Below, piece by piece: positions 7,604-16,469 of a stretch of 64,000 bases of DNA (positions within the stretch are counted from its first letter, which is position 1; the number at the start of each line of letters is the position of its first letter). Under the pieces are notes generated by a model that made no database searches, was not told the DNA's origin, and saw only the letters and a list, made by a program, of their open reading frames with translations. The position numbers and the translations under genes were made by a program. Where the stretch lies: assembly GCF_000285515.1 (NCBI RefSeq), contig NZ_HE610957.1, positions 916,745 through 980,744 on the forward strand, given 5' to 3'. The DNA is from Paenibacillus senegalensis JC66 (GTDB lineage: Bacteria; Bacillota; Bacilli; Paenibacillales; NBRC-103111).

Positions 7604-8935
7604 TCAAAGAAGCTGCTGTACGGCCAAATCCTCCATAAGAAGAGCCGGGCGCCCGATCGGATAATAGGCAAAATGAGTTCCCTCCAACTGCTGACGGGTA
7701 AACACGTTGCGCCCATCGATGAGCACGGGTCTGGCCATAACCATCTCCACCTCATGCAAATCTGCCTGCACGAAGCAGTCCCATTCCGTTAACAAGCAGA
7801 CAGCATCGCTATCCGCAGCTGCTTCTAACGCTGAATCGCACCAGACAATTGACGGGTGGTCCATCTGCCTGCGAAAGTTGTCCATCGCAATCGGATCGGT
7901 GACCCGAATGACAGCGCCAAGAGAAATGAGACGCTGAACAATTTCCAATGCCGGGGCTTCCCTCACATCATCGGTTTCCGGCTTGAAGGCCAGCCCCCAT
8001 ATGGCGATTTTTTTCCCGGTAAGGTTTCCTAATGCGCTCCGCAGCTTATCAATGATCCCGTAGCGTTGATGCTGGTTAACTTCCACAACCGACTTTAGCA
8101 GCTTGAAATCGTACTCCACGTTTCCGGCAATTTGGATGAGCGCTTTCGTATCCTTGGGGAAGCAGGAGCCGCCATAGCCGATTCCGGCTCTTAGAAAGGA
8201 CGGGCCGATCCGCTGGTCCAGCCCCATGCCATATGAAACCTCGGACACATCGGCGCCTACTTTTTCGCAAATGTTGGCAATCTCGTTTATAAATGAGATT
8301 TTGGTCGCCAAGAAAGCGTTGGAGGCATACTTAATCATCTCGGCACTGCGAATATCCGTCACCACGAAGTGACTCGACAAGGAATCGTGAAGCTGAACTA
8401 GCCGATCGATGGCAAGTACGCTTTCCGCTCCAATGACGATACGGTCTGGAAACAGGGTATCCTGTATGGCAGTGCCTTCTCTTAAAAATTCCGGCACCGA
8501 TGCTATATCGAACGGTTGCCGCGTGTTAGAAGCTATGATCGCTTGAACTCTCTCGTTCGTCCCTACCGGTACCGTGCTTTTTATGCAAATAACTTTGTAG
8601 CCGTTCAACAGCGAACCTATTTCCTCCGCTGCTTTTTCCACATATTGCATATCTGCTTCCCCATTAGGAAGCGGTGGGGTTCCAACCGCGATCATGACGA
8701 TCTCGGCGTCCTTTATCGCTTCGCCAAGCTCGCTGGTGTAAGCGAGCCGCCCGGCTTCCCGGTTGCGGTCGGCGATTTCCTTCAAGCCCGGCTCATAGAT
8801 CGGGATTTCTCCAGCTCGAAGCTTAGCGATTTTATCAATATCTTTATCCACACAAATGACCTTGTGCCCTCGCTCGGCGTAGCAAACACCGGATACGAGA
8901 CCCACATAGCCAGTGCCTATTACGGTAATATTCAT
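7604..8935 (-). CDS. ugd: UDP-glucose 6-dehydrogenase
   Basis: A 443-residue NAD-dependent enzyme that oxidises UDP-glucose to UDP-glucuronate. The N-terminal Rossmann fold starts MNITVIGTGYVGLVSGVCYA. The catalytic cysteine lies in GYGGSCFPKDTKAL, and the C-terminal NAD/UDP-binding domain has WGLAFKPETDDVREAP. I choose the ATG at 8935, not 8944, because GGGAG is 9 bases upstream of it and homologues begin MNITVIG. It uses the product of galU in the same locus, so it predicts glucuronic acid in the polymer. Equivalent to TuaD of teichuronic acid synthesis. Confidence 0.95.
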   Translation of the reverse strand: MNITVIGTGYVGLVSGVCYAERGHKVICVDKDIDKIAKLRAGEIPIYEPGLKEIADRNREAGRLAYTSELGEAIKDAEIVMIAVGTPPLPNGEADMQYVEKAAEEIGSLLNGYKVICIKSTVPVGTNERVQAIIASNTRQPFDIASVPEFLREGTAIQDTLFPDRIVIGAESVLAIDRLVQLHDSLSSHFVVTDIRSAEMIKYASNAFLATKISFINEIANICEKVGADVSEVSYGMGLDQRIGPSFLRAGIGYGGSCFPKDTKALIQIAGNVEYDFKLLKSVVEVNQHQRYGIIDKLRSALGNLTGKKIAIWGLAFKPETDDVREAPALEIVQRLISLGAVIRVTDPIAMDNFRRQMDHPSIVWCDSALEAAADSDAVCLLTEWDCFVQADLHEVEMVMARPVLIDGRNVFTRQQLEGTHFAYYPIGRPALLMEDLAVQQLL

Positions 8936-9028
8936 CCCGCTCATCTCCCGTTTTCATTGATTACACGGCTCTGGACATTTTTCCACCGCTTTTTAAGTCT
9001 CAATCCGCGCCCGATATCGCTTCCCAGC

Positions 9029-10414
9029 TTATGAACCGCTAATGCTAAGCTGCCTAATCGTTTCCCACAGCAAATCCAAGCGGACACTATCTTCCTCGTC
9101 CAGCCGCGTGCCTCTCATCACTTCCACAATTTCCATGGTTTGAAGAGCAAACAGACTGTGCCGACTGCCGGCGGGGATGTATACCACGTCTCCGGCTTCC
9201 ACTTTGCGGAAATGGCCATCCTGGATCAGATGACCTTCACCCGACAGCACAGTCCATACTTCGGAGCGAAAATTGTGGTAATGATAGCTGAAATTTTGAC
9301 CCGTCCGCAGATGTACCCGTTTGGTCATCACTTTTTTGCCATCGGGATAAACGGCCGAATCAAGGACGTGATAGTAACCCCAGCGGCGTTCCTCGTACAT
9401 GGGCCTTTGCTTATCCGGACTTAACATATCCTTTAAACGCGGGCTTGCTCCTTTTTCCGACACTAAAATTCCATCAGGACTGGCAGCAATTACCGCATCG
9501 GATATGCCAAGAACTACGACGGGGATGCCCAGCTCGTTTATTACATGGGTATTGCGCGAGTCCTCCGTCATCCGGACCGCCCCAAGCGTTGAATCGCTCA
9601 TTTCTTCGGTTAACGTATTCCAGGTCCCCAGGTCCTTCCAGCAGCCATCATAAGGGCAGACAACAACCTTTTGCGCCTGCTCGACCACCTTGTAATCAAA
9701 GCTTATTGCTTCCATCGCTCCATACTGCTTCAGCATTTCCTCATATTGTATGGGCAGCCGGGCATCGATCAGCAGCTGGATCAAATACCCCAGACGAAAA
9801 GCAAAAACCCCGCAGTTCCAAAGCGCCGACTGCTTGAGCAGTTCACTGGCCTCGGCTTTGCAGGGCTTTTCTGTAAAACGCTTGACCTTAATAGAACTTG
9901 CAGCCATATTGTGCCTGGCATGGCTCATATCGGGCACAATGTAGCCGTATTTCTCGGAAGGATAAGTAGGCTGCACCCCGATCAGAGCGAGATCCGCCCC
10001 CGATTCGGCAAGCACCTGTCCAAGCTTCTTGAACTCGCGAAAAAAAGCATCCTCTACATAAGGATCACCAGGGAAGACGGTAATGACCTCATCAAGACCG
10101 ACCCCTCTCATGGAATAAAGGTAAACAGCGGCCAATGCGATGGCGGGAAATGTATCCTTGCGCTCCGGTTCAATAATTAACGGAACGGAGCTGCCGAGCT
10201 GACTCTGTACCATGTCTACCTGTGCTTTGCCAGTTGCGATATGAACATCAGAGCTTAACCCCGCTTGCCTGAGCTGGCGCCATATTCTTTCCAGCATCGA
10301 TTCTTTGTCTCCGTCAGGAGCGGGCAGAATCCGCAAAAACTGCTTGGATCTAACCTCATTGGATAACGGCCATAGCCGCTTGCCGGAGCCTCCCGAAAGC
10401 ATAATCAGTTTCAT
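9029..10414 (-). CDS. manC: Mannose-1-P guanylyltransferase / isomerase-like
   Basis: A 461-residue ManC/AlgA-type protein. The N-terminal nucleotidyltransferase (about residues 1-290) has the activation loop GGSGKRLWPLS and VFPGDPYVED where VMPADH is usual, and makes GDP-mannose from mannose-1-phosphate and GTP. The C-terminal cupin (about 340-455: RRWGYYHVLD, HYHNFRSEVWTVLSGEG, YIPAGSRHS) is the phosphomannose isomerase-like part. No phosphomannomutase or GDP-mannose dehydratase lies in this locus, so mannose itself is the likely sugar and ManB would be supplied elsewhere. Its stop codon abuts the next gene upstream. Confidence 0.92.
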   Translation of the reverse strand: MKLIMLSGGSGKRLWPLSNEVRSKQFLRILPAPDGDKESMLERIWRQLRQAGLSSDVHIATGKAQVDMVQSQLGSSVPLIIEPERKDTFPAIALAAVYLYSMRGVGLDEVITVFPGDPYVEDAFFREFKKLGQVLAESGADLALIGVQPTYPSEKYGYIVPDMSHARHNMAASSIKVKRFTEKPCKAEASELLKQSALWNCGVFAFRLGYLIQLLIDARLPIQYEEMLKQYGAMEAISFDYKVVEQAQKVVVCPYDGCWKDLGTWNTLTEEMSDSTLGAVRMTEDSRNTHVINELGIPVVVLGISDAVIAASPDGILVSEKGASPRLKDMLSPDKQRPMYEERRWGYYHVLDSAVYPDGKKVMTKRVHLRTGQNFSYHYHNFRSEVWTVLSGEGHLIQDGHFRKVEAGDVVYIPAGSRHSLFALQTMEIVEVMRGTRLDEEDSVRLDLLWETIRQLSISGS

Positions 10415-11740
10415 CTAAAAAGCTCCCTCCTGTTCCCTTATGCTCCGCTTCTTAAAAGCGGGGCTTTCTCCTTGTTCTCCATGTTCTCCTTCTGCCGTCA
10501 ATTCCGCGGCTTCCAGCAAAATACGTTCCAAACGCTGATTTAAGCGGCGGATATCATATTCCTCTTCTACGATTTGCCTGCCGGCGGCTCGCATCGCCCC
10601 CCATTGCCAGCGATTATCGATCAGCTCCTTAAGCTTATGGGCCAGCAGCAGCACGTTTTTCTCCGGTACCAAATACCCGTTTACGCCGTCGCGCACCAGC
10701 TCCGGAATTCCGCTGTGCCAGGTAGAAATAATTGGCAGGCCCGCAGCCATTGCTTCCATCAATACGACAGGAATGCCCTCCTGATCTCCATTTGCCGCTG
10801 TCACACTTGGGGCTATGAACAAATCCGATTCGGTTAATAATTGCGTAATCTCTTCTTGAGTTTTGGAGCCGACAAGCTGAATCTCCTCTTCCATATTCAA
10901 GTCTTCAATAAGCTTCTGCAGTTCCGTGCGAAGCGGCCCCTCGCCTACGATCGTAAAGCGAATCCGATAATGTCTGACGATCAGCTGAGCGACAGCCCGG
11001 ATCCCGTACTCGATGCCCTTCTTTTCTACCAAGCGGGCGATAGCGATTAAACGAACTGGCGTCTTTGGCGTGTTTGGCAGCCCGGAACCGCTAGAACAGG
11101 GGATCAATGACGTGTCAATTCCCATGCGGTGAATGACAATTTTATGTTCGGGACAGCCCAGCTCGATCAGCCGCTCCTTCCAGCGTTTGCTGATTGGCAG
11201 AAATAAATCGCCTTTGGCAAATAAACCAGAATACACCTTGTCTCCTCTTTCCTGCAGGTAGGAAGTAACATCATAGCCGTGAAAGGTCGTCACCACCTTG
11301 CCACTCAGCGCGCCAATTTCTCTTAAATAAACCGCCAGGTTTCCATAAGGACCAAAATGACAGTAGATCATGTCGTAATCTCTGCAGCCGGTGCGCAGGA
11401 TAGAAATAACACTATAAAACAGCTGCAGCGATAAGGCCTCCCGAGAATACTTGAACACATTGAGCGACTGAATCAAAGCGCGGGGATGCCGCGGGAAGTA
11501 AAGGAGAAATAACCAGATCATCTTTAAATAGCGCATAACCTTGGAAGCGGGAATATCCCGGTAATGGCAATGCTTAAGCAATTCGTACCGCTCCACATCC
11601 GGGTGCACGGCTGATTCCTTGCGGGCGGAAGAAGCATAAATATCTACCTGATGGCCCCTATCGAGCAAACCGGTCATTTGATTCAGCACAAAGGTCTCGG
11701 ACAGCGCCGGAAAATAACCGACCAGAAAAGCAATCCTCAG
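10415..11740 (-). CDS. Glycosyltransferase, GT4 family (CTG start likely)
   Basis: A GT-B fold glycosyltransferase of family 4. N-terminus RIAFLVGYFPALSETFVLNQ and the C-terminal donor-binding domain with VEKKGIEYGIRAV and the E-x7-E region EGIPVVLMEAMAAGLP. The first in-frame ATG (11848) would add 36 unconserved residues and overlap the upstream GT2 gene by 80 bases. No ATG, GTG or TTG lies between it and the conserved start. A CTG at 11740 has GGGGGAG about 6 bases upstream and gives 441 residues, so it is the likely start. An out-of-frame ATG-AAC-TGA overlaps it. Substrate unknown. Confidence 0.85.
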   Translation of the reverse strand: MRIAFLVGYFPALSETFVLNQMTGLLDRGHQVDIYASSARKESAVHPDVERYELLKHCHYRDIPASKVMRYLKMIWLFLLYFPRHPRALIQSLNVFKYSREALSLQLFYSVISILRTGCRDYDMIYCHFGPYGNLAVYLREIGALSGKVVTTFHGYDVTSYLQERGDKVYSGLFAKGDLFLPISKRWKERLIELGCPEHKIVIHRMGIDTSLIPCSSGSGLPNTPKTPVRLIAIARLVEKKGIEYGIRAVAQLIVRHYRIRFTIVGEGPLRTELQKLIEDLNMEEEIQLVGSKTQEEITQLLTESDLFIAPSVTAANGDQEGIPVVLMEAMAAGLPIISTWHSGIPELVRDGVNGYLVPEKNVLLLAHKLKELIDNRWQWGAMRAAGRQIVEEEYDIRRLNQRLERILLEAAELTAEGEHGEQGESPAFKKRSIREQEGAF

Positions 11741-11768
11741 TTCATTCTCCCCCTCTCTATACTGCGAT

Positions 11769-12776
11769 TTATCGTTCCGGGACTCTGGATTTGCCTCCAG
11801 CCAGCTTCCGCCTAGCCCCTCGCCAGTTTTCCAGCGCCGAGAAGCCAAGCCGCTTGATGGCAGAATGCTTAATCATAATGCTTAATCCCCAAGAACAAAT
11901 AACCCCAAGCAAATGGCTTTGCTCCTGCAAGCTTAAACGGATCAGCCTTTGAGCTTTGGGCAAGTCTTTATCCTGAAGCGCAGCTATTCTTGCCAAGTCC
12001 CTCAGGCTGCGGGCTAAGCGCTTGCTTTTCTCCATAAAAAACATGCTGTGCTCCCCGTAACGATCTATCCAGTCTTCACCCGATTTCCTGCGCTGCTCCA
12101 GACATTGCCTGGCGAATTCCGCCAAATACCTTTGAACAAGCATTTTCTCGGTAGAAGCGCTGACTCCATCCGGAAGCGTATATCTGCGATACAGCACTTC
12201 ATCTATTGTGGCAAACTGTGTGCATAACGCCATCCTCAGCCACAAATCGTAGTCCTGGGTAAACTTGAACAGCTCCCGGTAACCCCCGGCCTGGTTATAA
12301 ACCGATCGCCGGAACATGACCTCGCCATGGGTAAAAATATTGTAGCGAAGCAGTTGATCCACAGCAGATTCATTAGGGTTGAACTTGTGAAACAAAGCGC
12401 TCGTTCCCGTTACTTTGTTCGCATTCTCCACATGGCAGCCCACGACTCCTACCTGCGGACGGGCTTGAAGCAGCCGAACCTGCTTTTCAATTCTGTCCGG
12501 ATAGGAGTAGTCCCCCGAGCCATGTATAGCAATCAATTCCCCTCTGCTCTGCCTGACCGCTTCGATAATCGAGCGGGTAAAGCCGCGGTTGCTGTGGGTG
12601 ATAATCCGGAGCCTGGGATCGTTATACTGGCTCAGCTTCTCCAAGGTTCGGTCCGTAGAGCCATCATCTACCACGATGATCTCCATATTCCGATAAGTTT
12701 GACTCAACAAGCTTTGAATCGACTCCTCAACCTGATCCGCCCGGTTATAATACACGGTAAGTATCGATACGAGCAT
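11769..12776 (-). CDS. Glycosyltransferase, GT2 family
   Basis: A 335-residue inverting GT-A glycosyltransferase. It begins VSILTVYYNRADQVEESIQS, has VVDDGSTDRT and the metal-binding region around GSGDYSYPDRIEKQV, and a downstream TQDYDLWLRM acceptor motif. The C-terminal 100 residues are basic and may contact membrane or lipid acceptor. It sits between the flippase and the GT4 gene in the same leftward run and would add one sugar to the lipid-linked repeat. Donor and linkage cannot be read from sequence. Confidence 0.9.
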   Translation of the reverse strand: MLVSILTVYYNRADQVEESIQSLLSQTYRNMEIIVVDDGSTDRTLEKLSQYNDPRLRIITHSNRGFTRSIIEAVRQSRGELIAIHGSGDYSYPDRIEKQVRLLQARPQVGVVGCHVENANKVTGTSALFHKFNPNESAVDQLLRYNIFTHGEVMFRRSVYNQAGGYRELFKFTQDYDLWLRMALCTQFATIDEVLYRRYTLPDGVSASTEKMLVQRYLAEFARQCLEQRRKSGEDWIDRYGEHSMFFMEKSKRLARSLRDLARIAALQDKDLPKAQRLIRLSLQEQSHLLGVICSWGLSIMIKHSAIKRLGFSALENWRGARRKLAGGKSRVPER

Positions 12777-12811
12777 AGTTTTTCATCTCCATCATGTCTG
12801 CTTAGACGCAT

Positions 12812-14128
12812 TTAGCTTATTTTGTTAATACCAAAACGGCGGATCGCCAGCTTCTGCTTGATCAGCTCCCAGTCCTCGCGGTTAAGCACAAGCACATCGC
12901 GTACGCGAATGGATTCCCGGCGGGCATAAATCCACACAAAGGAAAGCCCGGCTATCGAATAGCTGACGCTTGATGCAATAGCGGAGCCAATAGCGCCCAT
13001 GCGGGGAATCAGCAGGAGATTGAGGACAAGATTGACAGCAAGCGCGATTAGGGAAACGTTTAATGAGACAAGCGGGGCACCCCGTCCGGATAAGTCAGAG
13101 TGGATCAGCTTGAAGATGACCATGACGAGAATACCCGGCAGCAGATAGCGAATTACAATGCCTGAAGCGGCAAAATCAGCACCATATAAAAGTCCGATAA
13201 GCAAGGGCGCCAACAGCCAGAAAAACAAGCCAAATACGATTAAAAACGGTATGACCATGCGGATCAGGCGGGCCGTGCTTTCCACTGCCGCTTGGGCTGA
13301 ATCAGAATTAGCGCTGCGTGAAAATAAAATCAGGCCGACCGCCGCCGGAAGCTGCCAGATGAGCTCTGACAGATTCGTGCCTACCGAGTAAATGCCAACC
13401 TCGCTAATGTTCGTAAAATACTCGAGGATAACGATATCGACCCGGTAGTTCATCTGAATGATAAATAAGGCAAAAGCAAAGGAAAATCCTTTGCGTATCA
13501 GTTGCAAGGGGAGGGGATGTATGTACCTGAGCTTTATCTTCACTTCGCCAATCAGCAGCTTGATGGAATACCCTAACGTAAACAGGGCCATAAGCAACTG
13601 AGTCAAGGCAGCACCAAGCACACCCATGCCAAACAGCCAGACCAGCAGCAGCAAAATGGTGAAGTTCAAAAAAGTCTTAATGATCTCTACCTTATTAATG
13701 CTGCCTATCCGCCCCCTGCCCTGCATGATGCCCCTCAAATATTGAATGCCGAGATTAACCGGAATGGTCATGATACAGGCAGCAAGGATTTTCCAATCAT
13801 ATTTTCCCCCGTACTGCAGCGCTAAAATAACGCTTACCACAGCAATACTGATCAGCGAGGTCATCATCCACAGAAAGATCAGGGAAGATACTATATCCTC
13901 GTACCTATAAGCTTTCGTTCCGATAAAATAAGCCGATGCCTGACGGATTCCGAGATCCGCAATTGTGACGACAAGAGTCGGAATAACCAGTACGGCAGTG
14001 ATGATGCCTTTGCCTTCCGGACCCAGCAGTCTGGCCAGAATGACGGAAACGAGAAAGGCTCCGAATAGCACTACCATCCGTGTACCGATAGTCGTCATCA
14101 CTTGAAACAGCATGCCAGTTTTATTCAT
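12812..14128 (-). CDS. Polysaccharide flippase (Wzx-like)
   Basis: A 438-residue multi-pass membrane protein of the MOP/Wzx class with about 12-14 hydrophobic segments spread over the whole length, starting MLFQVMTTIGTRMVVLFGAF. Wzx proteins move undecaprenyl-diphosphate-linked repeat units across the membrane. It matches the Wzy-type polymerase candidate at 25143-26414 and the phosphoglycosyl transferase at 20042. It is followed closely by the GT2 gene and preceded by the murA-like gene. Confidence 0.9.
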   Translation of the reverse strand: MNKTGMLFQVMTTIGTRMVVLFGAFLVSVILARLLGPEGKGIITAVLVIPTLVVTIADLGIRQASAYFIGTKAYRYEDIVSSLIFLWMMTSLISIAVVSVILALQYGGKYDWKILAACIMTIPVNLGIQYLRGIMQGRGRIGSINKVEIIKTFLNFTILLLLVWLFGMGVLGAALTQLLMALFTLGYSIKLLIGEVKIKLRYIHPLPLQLIRKGFSFAFALFIIQMNYRVDIVILEYFTNISEVGIYSVGTNLSELIWQLPAAVGLILFSRSANSDSAQAAVESTARLIRMVIPFLIVFGLFFWLLAPLLIGLLYGADFAASGIVIRYLLPGILVMVIFKLIHSDLSGRGAPLVSLNVSLIALAVNLVLNLLLIPRMGAIGSAIASSVSYSIAGLSFVWIYARRESIRVRDVLVLNREDWELIKQKLAIRRFGINKIS

Positions 14129-14148
14129 GGGTTATTCCTTCCGTTCTG

Positions 14149-15486
14149 TTACGGAGTAACCTTCCTGATGTTGGCTCCGAGTGCACGGAACAATTCCACA
14201 AAATTTCCATAGCCTCTCTCCAACTGATATAGGTTCGTGATTCTGCTGACACCGCGGGCGGCCAGCGCGGCGACGGCTACCGCCGCGCCGCCGCGAATAT
14301 CTGTGGCGATAAGATCGTGGCCCGTCAGCTGTTCTACTCCATGGATTATCGCCATCTGTCCGGGTGCGCCGTTTACACATGTAAAATCGCCGTCCCTGAC
14401 TTCAATGTGAGCTCCCAGCTTGTTCAATTCACGGCAATAGGCAAACCTTCCGTCAAGAATCGTTTCCTTCAAAGAACAAGTTCCGCGGGCATTCATCATC
14501 ATGACGGTGTGCAGCGGCTGAATATCGGTATGGAAGCCGGGATAAGCTGACGTCGTTACATCGACGGCATGAAGCTGTCGTGTCCATTCGGCCCTAATCC
14601 GGTTCTCTCCTTCCTCAATCGTAAGCCCCGCCTGCCGCCACACCGCCACTTCCGACTCCAGCACCTTCGTTGTGGCGTTGTGAATCGTGGCCCGTCCCTT
14701 CGTTGCAGCCACGGCGGAGATCACGGTGGAAGCGATGATTCTATCACTCATCACCGTATGCTTGGCCCCATGAAGCCGCTCTACCCCGGTAATGCGAAGA
14801 ACTGTCGGCGCCAGCCACTCGATCCTCGCTCCCATCTGCATCAACAGCCTGATGACATCCTGCACCTCGGGATTGCGGGCCGCATTCTGCAGGGTCACGA
14901 CAGCATTCGACCGTACAGAGGCGAATAGTACATTGAGTGTGCCGCCAAAGGTTGGGTAGCTCTGTTTAACCGTGACCTCCTGCCGTGGTTCACTTGCCCT
15001 TAAATGGATGCCCAGTTCACTCTCTTCTATCGCAAAACCAATTTGCTGCAGGGCAGCCAGATGCAGATCGTGCTTGCGGTTTCCGATGCTGCACCCGCCC
15101 GGCAGCGGTAAAAAAAGAGAGCTGCGCCAATGCGCAGCCGCTCCCAGCAGAAGCAGCGAATGTCTGATCTTTCCTGCCAATTCAGCATCCAGCGTGCCTC
15201 CTGTCCATTCGGCTCCGCGGCAAATCAAGCTCTGCCCGCATGTCCGGACTTGGGCGCCTGAATTGGTCAGCAGCCGGATCAGCTGCTTCACATCATTCAG
15301 CTCCAGCGGCACGTTATGAAGCGTCACTTCCTCTTCCGACAAGCAGGCGGCCACTATTGCGGGCAGGGCAGAGTTTTTTGCCCCTGGCAGATGAACCTCG
15401 CCATATATCGGCGTTCCTCCCTCTATAAGGAGATACGGTTCATTTAACGTTCTCCTCACTTCTGTTGTTCTTAGAGCGCGCTCCAT
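14149..15486 (-). CDS. Second MurA-like enolpyruvyl transferase
   Basis: A 445-residue paralogue of UDP-GlcNAc 1-carboxyvinyltransferase, clearly divergent from the housekeeping MurA at 59127. The catalytic set is intact: Lys-Asn in LPGAKNSALP, Arg in IRHSLLLLG, active-site Cys and Arg in PGGCSIGNRKHDLHL, Asp in FHTDIQP, Arg in ILDGRF, ATDIRGGAAV and ERGY. It should transfer enolpyruvate from PEP to the 3-OH of a UDP-amino sugar. The ATG at 15486 is chosen because AAGGAGG lies just upstream; the ATG at 15501 overlaps that site. It follows a MurB-like gene within the polysaccharide locus, so the pair probably makes a UDP-MurNAc-type precursor for the surface polymer. Confidence 0.9.
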   Translation of the reverse strand: MERALRTTEVRRTLNEPYLLIEGGTPIYGEVHLPGAKNSALPAIVAACLSEEEVTLHNVPLELNDVKQLIRLLTNSGAQVRTCGQSLICRGAEWTGGTLDAELAGKIRHSLLLLGAAAHWRSSLFLPLPGGCSIGNRKHDLHLAALQQIGFAIEESELGIHLRASEPRQEVTVKQSYPTFGGTLNVLFASVRSNAVVTLQNAARNPEVQDVIRLLMQMGARIEWLAPTVLRITGVERLHGAKHTVMSDRIIASTVISAVAATKGRATIHNATTKVLESEVAVWRQAGLTIEEGENRIRAEWTRQLHAVDVTTSAYPGFHTDIQPLHTVMMMNARGTCSLKETILDGRFAYCRELNKLGAHIEVRDGDFTCVNGAPGQMAIIHGVEQLTGHDLIATDIRGGAAVAVAALAARGVSRITNLYQLERGYGNFVELFRALGANIRKVTP

Positions 15487-15557
15487 GACATCCTCCTTCA
15501 TTCTATTGTGCTGCCCGGCCCCTGTTTTCTCGCTTGCCCCTTTCGGCAGCTCGCCGC

Positions 15558-16448
15558 CTAAACCATTAGCACCTCGGGCTCCATCACAATGCCGAGCTTT
15601 CGGGCAACCGTATTTTGCATAACCTCCATAAGCGCCTTAACATCGCTTGAGGTTGCTCCCCCCAGATTAATAATCCAATTCGCATGAACCGGACTGATCT
15701 GTGCTGAACCGATTTGAAAGCCTTTGAGCCCTACTTCCTCTATCAAGCGGCCGGGATGCGGTCCCTCGGGCGGGCTCTTAAACGTGCTGCCAGCCGTTGC
15801 AACCTGGATAGGAAACTTTTGCTTGCGAATGTCTGCCGCCCGCCTCGTCTTAGCCATCACTTCCTCGGGATGCTCCGCCAATGGAGCGTAGAAGGAGGCG
15901 CTTAAGATTAATCCTGGAATTCGCTGCAGCATGCTTTCCCTGAACGAGAAGCCGAGACTTTCCTTGCTGCGAGTCTGAATCAGTCCTCTCTCATCAAGAA
16001 ACGTTACCGATTGCAGCACCTCCGCGGTGTCGTGTCCCAAGCAGCCCGCATTCATAACAATGGCGCCTCCCACTGTTCCGGGAATTCCCGCCATAAATTC
16101 AAAACCGCTGCGTCCTTCCCTGGCCATGGAAAAAGCAAGTTTCGGCAGCGGAACTCCAGCTTCAGCGTACACGATGTTATCGACAATCTTGAAGGTTTTC
16201 AGCCGCTTGCCTGCATGAATGACGACACCGTCATAGCCTTTATCATCAGGCAGCAGATTGGAGCCATTACCGACGATCAGCACGGGCAGCTGCTCCGTTA
16301 AACAACGGGTATACACCTCGCTTAAATCAGCCAGACGGTTTGGAGTTACGCAGTATTTGCAGGGCCCTCCCACTCCTAATGTAGTGAGGCGTTTTAATTC
16401 AAGGTTTTCCGTCACCGTGCACTGCAGGTCGCTAAACATTACCTTCAC
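15558..16448 (-). CDS. Second MurB-like reductase
   Basis: A 296-residue FAD-dependent UDP-enolpyruvyl-GlcNAc reductase paralogue. FAD-binding segments GNGSNLL and AGIPGTVGGAIVMNAG are present, as are the FSFRESMLQ arginine, the catalytic serine in AGSTFKSP, HANWIINLGGAT, and the C-terminal glutamate in EPEVLMV. All catalytic positions of the short (type II) MurB seem intact. It starts at GTG with AAAGGAG 8 bases upstream. It is transcribed just before the second murA, and the two genes are consecutive steps of UDP-MurNAc synthesis. The housekeeping murB is at 60423. Its place among glycosyltransferases suggests a polymer-specific role. Confidence 0.9.
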   Translation of the reverse strand: MKVMFSDLQCTVTENLELKRLTTLGVGGPCKYCVTPNRLADLSEVYTRCLTEQLPVLIVGNGSNLLPDDKGYDGVVIHAGKRLKTFKIVDNIVYAEAGVPLPKLAFSMAREGRSGFEFMAGIPGTVGGAIVMNAGCLGHDTAEVLQSVTFLDERGLIQTRSKESLGFSFRESMLQRIPGLILSASFYAPLAEHPEEVMAKTRRAADIRKQKFPIQVATAGSTFKSPPEGPHPGRLIEEVGLKGFQIGSAQISPVHANWIINLGGATSSDVKALMEVMQNTVARKLGIVMEPEVLMV

Positions 16449-16469
16449 CCCGGCTTCTCCTTTCTCGTT

